A DNA stretch of 64,000 nucleotides from Syncephalis fuscata (lineage: Eukaryota > Zoopagomycota > Zoopagomycetes > Zoopagales > Piptocephalidaceae): positions 310,001-374,000 of the forward strand of contig JAHLTZ010000009.1 in assembly GCA_025786725.1 (NCBI GenBank), in the 5' to 3' direction. Shown in pieces: positions 46,079-55,438 of the stretch (positions are counted from its first letter, which is position 1; the number at the start of each line of letters is the position of its first letter). Below the pieces are notes generated by a model, which saw only the letters and a list, made by a program, of their open reading frames with translations, searched no databases and was not told the DNA's origin. Both the position numbers and the translations under genes were made by a program.

Positions 46079-49026
46079 CTATTCTGTATTTACAAATAAA
46101 GATATTATATGGTACATAATTAATTTATACTCTACTAATATAATACTACTTACTGCCTATTAGTATTAAGTTGTTGATACACATGGTGCATAACATGTGG
46201 TTAGTGCGTAATTAATTAATATATAATACAACCTACATTCATCTAATATTAATTAGTTGATGGATACAGTAAATAGCATGTAGTTAGTGAGTAACCAGTT
46301 AGTATACAATATAGCTTACCTTCTATTGATATTAATTTATTGCCGCACACATTACATGATGTATAATCAGTGCATAGTTAGTTAGTACATAATACAACTT
46401 ACTGCCTATTAATATTAAGTTGTTGATGCATATAATACATGACACAATTAATGCATAATTAATTAATACACACCATAACTTACATTCTATTATATTAAAC
46501 AATTAATGCAATTAGCAAATAACATAGTTAATGCATAGTCAGTTAATATACAATACCACTTACTCTCTATTAATATTAAATAATTGGTACAATTGGTAAA
46601 TAGCATAGTTAATGTATAGTCAGTTAATATACAATACCACTTACCAGCTATTTATATTAAATAATCAGTACAGTCAGTCAATATTATAGTCAATAAGTAG
46701 CCAGTTAATATGCAGCACAACTCACCGCCTGTTGGTATTAAGTTGTTGATTTATACAGTAAATGGCATGTGGTTAGTACATAGTCAATTAATACAGAATT
46801 TCACATACAATCTATTAATAAGGTTGTTGATGCATACAGTATATAGCACATAATTAGTGTTTAGTTAGTTAATATGCAGTGTTACTTACTTTCTATTGAT
46901 ATTAAATAATTGATATAATCAGTAGATAGCACATAATTAGTGCATAGTTAGTTAATATTTAATGTTACTTACGACCTATTATATTAAATTGTTGATTTAT
47001 ACAGTACATGGCATGCAATTAGTAAATATTCAATTAATACATAATACAACTTACGACCTATTATATCAAGTTGTTCATGCACACAATACATAGTACATAA
47101 TTAGCTAGTAGCCAATTAATACACAACATAACTTACGAACTATTAATATTAAGTTGTTGATACACACAGGACATGGTATATAGTTAGTGCATAGTCAATT
47201 AATGCGCAATACTACTTACTTCCTATGGTATTAAGTTGTTGATAAACACAATACATGACACAGTCAGTGAGTAGTCAGTTAACATACAATGTTGCTTACT
47301 CGCTAATATATTAAGTTATTAATATACACAATACATGGCACATAATTAATACATGATTAGTTAATATACAAGGCTACTTACCGCCTATTAATATTAGGTT
47401 ATTAATATACACAATGCATGGTATATGGTTAGTCAATACTCAATTAATATATAATATAACCTACATCCTATTAATATTAATTTGTTGATACACGGTGCAC
47501 AATATAAATTAGCACACAGTCGGACAATACACAATGCTACTTACTCTCTATGGTATTAAGTTATTGATACACATAGTGCATGGTATAGAATTAGTGCATA
47601 GCCAATTGATATACAATGTTACTTGCCCACTAATATATTAAGTTATTAATATACACAATGTATGACACGTAATTAATACATGATTAGTTAATATACAATG
47701 CTACTTACCGCCTATTAATATTAGATTATTGATATAGACAATACATGGTATATGCTTAGTCAATACTCAATTAATATATAATATAAGAGAGGGGGTACGC
47801 GAAGAAGAAAGAAGAGAACTAATAAAAACAGCAACAAAGACGGCATTGGACTTCGTATGGAAGAAGATATGGAAGACAAGATGCAAGCAAGTGGACGAAG
47901 CAATAGGAAGATGGAAAACAGTACGTACCGACACACAAATAGCAGGTCAACCAGAACCACAAGAAGGTCCGGCAACAAACGCTGAAGGCCAGAGAGGCCT
48001 GAGGCAAATTTATACCTGGGACCACACCAATAAAATGGCGTTCGACGTCGAACGCCACCTAAAGATGGTGGCCCCCGCGTGGAGTCTATAGGACCCGGCT
48101 CCATGCAAAAACGTGGCGGTCCACTCGGTATCAACAATGCTACATTGTTTAATATTTTAAAAGCTTTATTATAATTAACGCGATAACAGCATGACACTGA
48201 GAAGCAGCACAAATTCTTTAATTATGCGCAGCGGGGGCCCACAAGCTCTTCAAAATAAAATAAAATAAAATAATATATAATATAACCTACATCCTATTAA
48301 TATTAATTTGTTGATACACGGTGCACAATATAAATTAGCACACAGTCGGACAATACACAATGCTACTTACTCTCTATGGTATTAAGTTATTGACACACAT
48401 AGTGCATGGTATAGAATTAGTGCATAGCCAATTGATATACAATGCTACTTACCGCCTATTAATATTAAGTTGTTAATACACATGGTGCGTAACATATAAT
48501 TAGTGAGTATCAATTATTATATAATACAACTTACATTTAGCTAATATTAATTAGTTGATGGACACAGTACATAATATATAATTAATGCATATTCAATTAA
48601 TATACAATACAACCTACCAGCTATTGATTTGTTGATGCATACAGTGCATGACATATAATTAATGAATAGAAATTTAATGCACAGTACAACTTACGATCTA
48701 TTATATTAAATAATCGGTACAATCAGCGAATAGCATATTTAATATATAATCAATTAATATACACCACAACTTACCCTCTATTAATATTAAATAATTGATA
48801 CAATTAATAAATAGCATGTGATTAGTGCAGTCAATTAATATACAATATCACATACGAGCTATTATAATAATTATTTAGAAATACCGTTAGTAAATAAAAT
48901 GCCATATCATATTCATTGTTATTGCAACATACCACGACGAACTAAGGCTGGTTTAGCATCCACCATGACCGTAGCGGCTATCAAAGCCACAACGACGATG
49001 CAAACGACGGTAATGGAAAGCTTCAT
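46079..49026 (-). CDS. Hyper-fragmented gene for a secreted six-cysteine peptide: 30 exons, 28 of them 3- or 6-nt microexons
   Basis: Paralogue of the intronless gene at 34799. Exon 1 (48933-49026) encodes the signal peptide and propeptide to RR at residues 30-31, ending in phase 1 before a GTATGT donor. Microexons in transcript order (high to low) are 48856-48858, 48775-48777, 48695-48697, 48618-48620, 48535-48540, 48453-48455, 48371-48373, 48291-48293, 47709-47711, 47627-47629, 47545-47547, 47465-47467, 47382-47384, 47300-47302, 47220-47222, 47137-47139, 47055-47057, 46973-46975, 46890-46892, 46809-46811, 46726-46728, 46645-46647, 46564-46566, 46484-46486, 46403-46405, 46320-46322, 46237-46242 and 46154-46156. 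The last exon starts at 46083, with TAG at 46079-46081. Each lies between an AG and a GTAAG-like donor (one GCAAGT). The joined frame is open: 62 residues, cysteines at 38, 41, 45, 53, 57 and 61. The last three match the paralogue exactly. Role unknown. Confidence 0.85.
46084..48932 (-). repeat. Tandem array of 29 homologous spliceosomal introns (unit about 80 bp)
   Basis: Seen as plain DNA this is a 2.85-kb minisatellite with a period of about 80 bp. Each unit on the minus strand begins with GTAAGT (variants GTATGT, GTAGGT, GTGAGT, one GCAAGT). It has one or more branch-like CTAAC/CTAAT motifs and ends in a T/A-rich tract with ATTAATAG, ATTATATTAG or ACCATAG, and one CAACAG. Between each AG and the next GT lie exactly 3 or 6 bases. 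Intron lengths are 70-80 nt, except the ninth (579 nt), which carries a LINE. Higher-order repetition is visible: a four-unit block at about 47305-47630 is repeated at about 47631-48456 once the LINE is subtracted. Confidence 0.9.
47787..48270 (+). mobile_element. 5'-truncated LINE-type non-LTR retrotransposon
   Basis: A 484-bp insertion of clearly different, GC-richer composition lies inside the ninth intron of the fragmented gene, opposite to it in orientation. It is flanked by a 15-bp target-site duplication (TAATATATAATATAA at 47772-47786 and 48271-48285). It ends in a TAAAA-repeat tail, as expected for target-primed reverse transcription. A 5' coding remnant reads like the C-terminus of a LINE ORF2 (LDFVWKKIWKTRCKQVDEAI and then a Pro/Glu-rich tail) to a TAG at about 48090, followed by a short 3' UTR. 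Confidence 0.85.
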
Positions 49027-49140
49027 GGTGATATTGATTTGTTAAGACAAACAAATAAAAGGATAGTAGAGTGTGGTTGATATAGAGTGAAAAGTAGTGC
49101 GTGTATAGCAAGAAGTAGAGTGTGATGATGATATTGCAGT
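49027..49140 (-). promoter_or_regulatory. Conserved proximal promoter/leader of the fragmented gene
   Basis: Aligns with 34690-34798 upstream of the intronless paralogue on the opposite strand. The shared blocks include CATCACACTCTACTTCTTGC and TTTATTTGTTTGTCTTA. This supports the ATG at 49026 as a real start. Confidence 0.6.
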
Positions 49141-49800
49141 TGGTTGTGTATATTTTGTAGGCTATTTAAATCTATGGCTACGCTGAAATCCCAACAAGAT
49201 GTACTGAATAAACTGTTCCATTGATATGTAGTGTGAACCAATAACAATACATCCATGTGGTGGCATGAGGTGCATGCATACTAATGAATCAATGGCATGA
49301 TAGCATAAGACCCGCCTTTGCTTCGACCTGTTCAGCATCTACACAGCCAATGATCCAGTATGTGTGTGATAGAGATACACGGATTAACCTGTATTTTATT
49401 ACACAATTCAACTATTGGATGTAAGCTAGCTGTTATGGTGTTCAGGAGGGAACACCATAATATTTGCAACAGTATGATAGCTTATAATCAAAGAGGATCA
49501 AAGTATAATAGTGCCCATAAAGTATTGAAAATTTTATTCTATAATAGCATAGTGCCGAATGAAAGATGAAAAGATATGGCTACAGTTACATTTTCGATGT
49601 AATAAAATATATACTAAATAGTAAATTTATTTGTTTAAGCGGGTATTGTTAACATTTTATTAATGTGTAAAACAATATGTGATTTATAGATGATTGAATA
49701 GTAATCCTTTAAAAGAGAAAGAAGAGTGGCGTCCAACAAAGCTGCAAGCAACAAAAAAGATGCCACTTAATGTATTCGACGATGCACTGTTCAGCAAGCA
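49141..49800. other. Intergenic; nothing recognised
   Basis: AT-rich spacer upstream of the fragmented gene, without recognisable coding sequence. Confidence 0.45.
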
Positions 49801-49900
49801 AAATAACACATACAAGGGCTATCGACTTGTCAATAAGTGCTGGTAAATATTGAAACGATGAGAGCATTGCAAAGATCTAATTATACTTAAAATTAATAAG
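49801..49900 (+). repeat. Direct repeat bracketing the fragmented peptide gene, right copy
   Basis: Partner of 45571-45670, with the shared core TGTCAATAAGTGCTGG followed by AAATATTGAA and ACGATGA. The intervening 4.2 kb contains the whole fragmented gene and its promoter. Confidence 0.75.
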
Positions 49901-49967
49901 TATTTTTCTTTTCAGGTAAGTATTTAACATAGTCATTCATTATTTAACAAATCGGTTACTTTATAGA

Positions 49968-50143
49968 TTTATTATGTTTGTAAAAAAGATTAGTATAAAA
50001 AATCCACCAACACACCATCTTGGCCTACTAGAGCTGTCAGGTGGTGTGGAATCAAGATACTATGGCAGATCGGCAGAGCTTGCCAGACCATCTCAAACTA
50101 ACTCAATCACCGTCGAGAGTACGGATTCAAGCATCTCTGACAT
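49968..50143 (+). CDS. Possible orphan 3' exon ending in a Ser/Thr-rich tail
   Basis: After a TTTATAG acceptor an open frame reads FIMFVKKISIKNPPTHHLGL, continues with a hydrophilic stretch and ends NSITVESTDSSISDI before a TAG at 50141-50143. The acceptor is preceded by TTTTCAG directly abutting GTAAGT, so the upstream exon may be missing or extremely short. The composition resembles the cytoplasmic tails of the 7TM family, but I cannot show homology. Confidence 0.3.
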
Positions 50144-50506
50144 CTAGGCGGAGAATGATTTGGATATCAAAGGTATGTGGATTTAAATGTCTAAAACAGC
50201 AATTACTGAATAGATAATGTATCATATTAAATTTATACGTATTTGTTTACCTCAATCGACAATCCATGTCACATTCTTCATTTTTCATAATCACATGTTT
50301 CAATATATTGTGGATGGAAAAAACGGTTTGTTTCTCTTATCTTGCCGACTCTTCGTCTTTAGCTTGTAATTGTAGCTATTCCCTCTTTATCGCCCCGTCT
50401 AACTGCGCTCCATTACTCATAGCAAAAACTTTTACGCTTATCGTTCTATTGACCAGTAAAGCAAGTGTGTGAAGCTTAAACACTGTCACGAGTTATACGC
50501 AACAAC

Positions 50507-52059
50507 ATGTCTACCAGTGGTGTAAGTAGCCGTGTTGACCATACTATTTAGTAGTAATAAAGTATAATAGCCAATGTCTGCTGTCGTGGACCCTATTGCC
50601 AATGCAATGGATCCTTATGTCCGTCGGGCAACAGCCTCGCTCTTCTCTCCTCGAACGCAAAATGTCGTGATTAAGCTAGTGGTGGCGTTATTTGCCGTGA
50701 CCGCCATGATTGGAGCAGCTGTTGTGGCCTACGCTGGCTTCTATTACTTTTACGTACCAAAAGTTGCTCACTCGGCACCTGTCTATCTTGATTTCGGGTA
50801 AGTACCATTAATAAATACTAATTGTATTAATCAATATACTTGAATGTTTGTTAGATCAACAGCTCATCCAATGGCCCGTGTTGATTTCGATACAATGAAG
50901 GAACACCAAGTAAGCGCTGTCGTGTGATACTATCATTAATGAACGCTTGAAAACTAATAGTACCACAATACTAATTTGTAGTTTCTTTCCTATGATCAAG
51001 ATTATGATGTTACAGTAGATATGTATCTACCCAATTCAGATCGCAACTATGAAATTGGTAAGCTATTAATAATCACCGAATATTTACTATTAAATACTAA
51101 TTCATAATATTAAAGGCAATTTTATGGTTAAAGTGGATCTAGTGGCCGATGATGGCACCATTGTTCATTCTTCTAGTCGACCAGTAAGTTTATTGTAAGA
51201 TAATATTCAATTCTAACATCAATGGCAGGCCATTATGAAGTTCCAATCACCTTTATTACGTTTGGCGAATACAGTTACTCGAGTTCTTTTCCTAATTGCT
51301 GGTTGGAGTGCTGAAGCCCAAGAAATCAATCTATCCTTAATGGAGGGTGTTAATGATTCATATGTAAGTAATTTAGTAATAATGTAATTAAATATAATGT
51401 TGATCATTGATATCTATTGATGATAGGAACATCCCATCTCTCATGCTATTGTTACACTCGGTGATCCCCGTGTCATGCTTTATTCAATGGATATGCATAT
51501 TCGGGCACACTTTAAAGGTCTACGGTAATGATTACTATTTATATTTATACTGACTTGATACTAATATGTATTTATTTATTTATTTACAATGATCAGATAC
51601 CTTATGTATTACTGGTCTGTCCCTACAAGTATTATCTTTGTCGGCACCTTTGTTTTATGGTCACTTTTGTTTGCCGCTATCGCTTGGCGTTCTCTCGCTC
51701 AGTGGTGGAGTGCACGTGCAGCCAATGCTTATGAGGCGGCAATGTCATTTGGTGAAGAGGAAGAGTATACACTGGCTGACAATGATGCCAATGCCACCAT
51801 GACAACTGGATATGATTCAGAACTGGCATCTCATGGCACATCTGGCCATCAGCCACTAACCACTACACTATCATCTTCCGATGAAGGTGAACTTCATAAT
51901 GGTGAAGGTGGAGACGATGACCAAGTAGTGCCTGATTGGTCACAGAACCGTTCAGAAAGCCGTTCTTCATTCGATGTAGTTGATGATGAAATGGATCCAC
52001 AAGGTGACAAGGCGGCATCTGGTGGTGATTATCCAGGATTACGTCGTCGTCAACTATAA
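50507..52059 (+). CDS. Seipin, ER lipid-droplet biogenesis protein
   Basis: ER membrane protein that organises lipid droplets at ER contact sites. Exon 1 is only 15 nt (50507-50521, MSTSG) and splices to 50571, where the frame continues PMSAVVDPIANAMDPYVRRA. The first transmembrane helix (KLVVALFAVTAMIGAAVVAYAGFYYFYVP, given in parts) leads into the lumenal beta-sandwich: STAHPMARVDF, DYDVTVDMYLPNSDRN, NFMVKVDL, SRPAIMKFQSPLLR and HIRAHFKGLRYLMYYW. The second helix is PTSIIFVGTFVLWSLLF. The cytosolic tail of about 120 residues is acidic and Ser-rich. It has about seven exons. A second ATG at 50574 would also give a complete protein. Confidence 0.93.
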
Positions 52060-52273
52060 CTATCTATATTACTGGATAACTACTCGTAAGAAGTACATTT
52101 GATTAAATGGATGATGTCGAGTAGTATAGCGATATTAACACCATTATAGTTATTCTATTCTTTTATTAATAGTATGTGGGTGTGGAATAATAGTAGAAAT
52201 CCAATTAAAAATAAATTAGTCGTATTTCTATATATATATATGTGTGTGTGTGTGTATGTTATTTATTCTTTGT

Positions 52274-54514
52274 CTATTTGGACGACTCATCAAGAGTCGT
52301 TAGATTAGTAGATACAGTTTGACGGAAGTTACCAATAGCACGGGCCATAGTACGTAGTAATGTGGTGCGTCGTTGTAATGGACGATGATCTGTTGCCGCT
52401 GTTGCCGCTGTTGCAGTCTCTGATCCATCACTGCCATTATATTTGTTACTTGGTTGAGATGATGTTATAGTAGCTCGTCTCAATCTATGAACTAATTTCC
52501 CTTCTTTATTACGCATAGGTAATCGATTGGGTGTGGCTAAATGAATCCGTGGCGCTGCCTTCTTAACTCGTACCATAGTGATGGCGCGTGGCCGTACACA
52601 AATCAGTAGATCGTGTCCAACTAAACCAACTGACCATCGTTGTCGTTCAAGTCCAGGACGTATACGATGCTGTCGTTTATGGGCCAAATCCCATTCATCT
52701 AGCAATAAAAAGTCTGTTCTAGTTAATTGATCATCAGCCGATATAGATGATATTAATGGTGATGGGATCTCTTCTAGTTGATGTAAATACTGTTCACTCT
52801 TTTCAGTATCGACTAGAACGAGTTCACCATGAAAGGTGGCCCCCATAAGCCATAAGTCACCCACAATAGATTGTGGTATGCCTTCATGAGGTAGTCCGGG
52901 TATACCGCGTAATACTTGACCCGTCTCTAGAGAAATAATACGAATCATCGATTCAGATGAAAGCAGCAGTAAATGCCGTCGATTAGGTGCAGGTATAACC
53001 GACTGGACCGTGTAACGCGGGCCTGTACAATGCCACAATTGCCCATTTTTACTAGTTGTAGTATGACTTAGCGAGTGCAGTAAAATAAATGGCGTTAATC
53101 GCTGGTGTTCATCACGGGTCATGCCTGCCAATACAACACGCGTATTGTCCACTTGAGTTGATACAGTTCGGTGGATTTCATCAGGACGGCTGCCCAAACT
53201 ACCCTCACTACTAAGACCCCATCGTTGTAAATTAGATTGAAGTTCGCCTGTATCATCAGCGCCGTCAATTGATGGTCGAATAAGTTGCCAGTTAAATTGT
53301 TGTGTTTCCCTATCATAATTATGGCGATAGACTAGTACATCGATAATAGATGCATCTGATAAAGGATAGGAGCGTGATGAACGGATTTTATGTAAATGAC
53401 AACATCCAGCTGCACCTTCTGCAACTACTATCGACTGCTTTAATTCATCAACTGACGTTATCGTATTTGTTTTTTGCGCATTTTGTTTATCCATTGCCAG
53501 TTGACAAAACGTAAATGTCCAGTGGTGTTCACTAGAATTGTATAAAATATCTGTGGCTGTTTCATAGTTATGTGGCTGATACTGAGATTTACTAATAGCG
53601 TTGGTTCGCTGTTGGTACCGTTGACGATATAGCAGAGAATGGTTGCAAATGGCCGATATAATAAATGGATATTGTGATCCAGAATACCAGCAAAGTGTAC
53701 GGTCTACTAAACGCCATATCCAAATGGCTGAGCGCCACTGGCTTGTTGTACCTGTTGTACTAGCAGCAATAATAGTAACTACTGCATAGTCATTACCGCT
53801 TAATCGACCATGTATTTCATGGAACGGTGCATAACGAGCATTACTCCATAATTCAATATCGCTATCGTCAATACTAAGATGTTGATTATTACCATTGCGT
53901 TTTATTAGTCGAGGATCAAGCGATAATGGACAAAGTCGTGTTGGTGATGCCCATTGAGAAATATTGGTTATTTCAGGGTCAGTTGAAGGTGGATGGCATG
54001 CTAGCAGAATGGTAAGTGGTTCGGTGCATGCCACCAATGACCATCCTTGTATATTAGCATCTAGTAGTTTTAATTCACCAGGAAATAACGGTTCGGAGAC
54101 TTGTCGATCTGTATTGAGTGTATCCAGTTGCGGTAGAATGACTGGAAGCGACGCCACTGTTCCATGTTTCCAGTTTAATGGTGCAGCAGCGCGTAGACGG
54201 AGAAAGGTTAACCAACGAGCCGATGATCGTTTCGCTGGCATAGAAAGCTGGTCAGTATCATTTTCATCGTTGTTAGTAGTAGTAGTAGTTGATGAAATAG
54301 CCGGCAGTGTTGACGATATTAGCCAAATAGGTTCTTCGTCACCAAATTGTTCCTGATAGTGATAGCGCCATAAGCGTTCACTTTGGCAAACTGCATCACC
54401 TAACCAGCGAGCACAGGTAGCTAAAGAAATAAGTGATTCTTGGTCCAAGTAGAGTAGAATGGCTTCCAACAATTCGATTGGCAATGCAAGTCGGTGCTTT
54501 GAACTATTCGACAT
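52274..54514 (-). CDS. F-box protein with a probable beta-propeller
   Basis: Likely substrate adaptor of an SCF ubiquitin ligase. I start it at 54514 (MSNSSKHRLALPIELLEAIL), not at the longer ATG at 54619, because the F-box begins right there. The F-box is LPIELLEAILLYLDQESLIS...ARWLGDAVCQSERLWRYHY at residues ~11-60. The remaining ~680 residues form repeated beta-rich stretches (WRSAIWIWRLVDRTLCWYSG, SMIRIISLETGQVLRGIPGL, GDLWLMGATFHGELVLVD), compatible with a degenerate WD-like propeller. A basic, Ser/Thr-rich tail follows. It is a single exon, which is unusual here given how intron-rich the neighbours are. Confidence 0.85.
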   Translation of the reverse strand: MSNSSKHRLALPIELLEAILLYLDQESLISLATCARWLGDAVCQSERLWRYHYQEQFGDEEPIWLISSTLPAISSTTTTTNNDENDTDQLSMPAKRSSARWLTFLRLRAAAPLNWKHGTVASLPVILPQLDTLNTDRQVSEPLFPGELKLLDANIQGWSLVACTEPLTILLACHPPSTDPEITNISQWASPTRLCPLSLDPRLIKRNGNNQHLSIDDSDIELWSNARYAPFHEIHGRLSGNDYAVVTIIAASTTGTTSQWRSAIWIWRLVDRTLCWYSGSQYPFIISAICNHSLLYRQRYQQRTNAISKSQYQPHNYETATDILYNSSEHHWTFTFCQLAMDKQNAQKTNTITSVDELKQSIVVAEGAAGCCHLHKIRSSRSYPLSDASIIDVLVYRHNYDRETQQFNWQLIRPSIDGADDTGELQSNLQRWGLSSEGSLGSRPDEIHRTVSTQVDNTRVVLAGMTRDEHQRLTPFILLHSLSHTTTSKNGQLWHCTGPRYTVQSVIPAPNRRHLLLLSSESMIRIISLETGQVLRGIPGLPHEGIPQSIVGDLWLMGATFHGELVLVDTEKSEQYLHQLEEIPSPLISSISADDQLTRTDFLLLDEWDLAHKRQHRIRPGLERQRWSVGLVGHDLLICVRPRAITMVRVKKAAPRIHLATPNRLPMRNKEGKLVHRLRRATITSSQPSNKYNGSDGSETATAATAATDHRPLQRRTTLLRTMARAIGNFRQTVSTNLTTLDESSK

Positions 54515-55057
54515 GATCAGTAAGCATAGAGTGGCCGTCAACAGATGGTGTGTGTATGTGCCTAGTTGGTTAACTACTATAGTTATGATAGCTAAAAGTG
54601 TAATCACAAGCTTGCCCACTTATTTAGTTATAAAGATGAAGACTGCCCTGTATCGGGAGTACATATAGAGAAGGCGAAAGAGAGACAGAGAGAAAGACAG
54701 AGAGAGAGAGAGAGATGAGTACAGAAGTAAAGATAGACTATACAACAAACTACTAGATCATTAAAATAAATATAAAGCGAAAGAAAGCGAACTAACAGAA
54801 TAAATAAGCGGGCCTGTGCATGTCTATAATAGACACATGAAACACGACTGGCGTGAATAAACGTGATTCTCCATTTGAGTACATGCCAAGAGTTTACATA
54901 GAATTAAACTGTTATGCATATCTATCCACTATCTATGTATTTATTTATTTGTTATACTATTATTTATAAAAATCTATTGATAAATGTCCAAGTGAATAGA
55001 AATAATTGTGAGTATTTATACGTCATTCATATTTCATTCTACGCAATACTGTCAATG
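54515..55057. other. Intergenic; GA-rich tract near 54670-54715
   Basis: Upstream region of the F-box gene with an AGAGAG purine tract. No gene seen. Confidence 0.5.
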
Positions 55058-55438
55058 TTAGATTTGACGAGTGTCACAAGTATCGTTTAAATCAACACGA
55101 ATAATCCATGCCCACATCCATGTCCGTCCACAATCTCTTTGTAAACCTGTTCGAAGTGTTACGGTTATATTATTTGATGTAGGTGCATTACTAGGTGTAT
55201 TTATATTACTATCAATAGACGGTATGGTACTGTTATTAGAACAGGACGGCGTTGGTGTCTTTTCGGACTGTGAAACGCTAACAGGCGTTGAAAGTCCTTT
55301 AAATCGATTAGTAAGCACGAGTATCGTTATTATCAAATAGTTACTCGTTCATTTACCTAAACTGCAATAACCAAGTAATGTTTTGGTTGTGGCACAAAGT
55401 AGAGCATTACCAAGGTAAATGATGCTTTGAATAAACAT
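55058..55438 (-). CDS. Small hypothetical protein, two exons
   Basis: Exon 1 is 55357-55438 (MFIQSIIYLGNALLCATTKT) and exon 2 is 55058-55296, joined in phase across a 60-nt GTAAAT...AAAG intron. The predicted protein has about 106 residues. It has a hydrophobic N-terminus that could be a membrane anchor or signal, a Ser/Thr/Asn/Pro-rich middle, and a C-terminus of normal composition (RDCGRTWMWAWIIRVDLND). I recognise no family. The clean splice and balanced end support a gene, but evidence is thin. Confidence 0.45.

Noticed and set aside
47846-48091. Free-standing small gene inside the array
   Set aside because: It is the C-terminal remnant of the inserted LINE ORF2, bounded by a target-site duplication and a TAAAA tail.
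46084-48932. The periodic array as an ordinary minisatellite, centromeric satellite or CRISPR-like array
   Set aside because: A CRISPR array has identical repeats and long variable spacers; here the repeats are diverged introns and the spacers are 3 or 6 nt. A neutral satellite would not keep every spacer a multiple of three, an open frame, six correctly spaced Cys codons and a terminal stop.
46084-48932. A single 2.85-kb intron joining exon 1 directly to the last exon
   Set aside because: It would yield a 32-residue product ending two residues after the signal/propeptide, with no mature peptide. The microexon reading reproduces the paralogue's cysteine positions instead. Transcripts could still include such a skipped form.
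54459-54668. Plus-strand ORFs over the F-box gene (also 53964-54356)
   Set aside because: They are antisense to well-supported F-box coding sequence and have no domain of their own.
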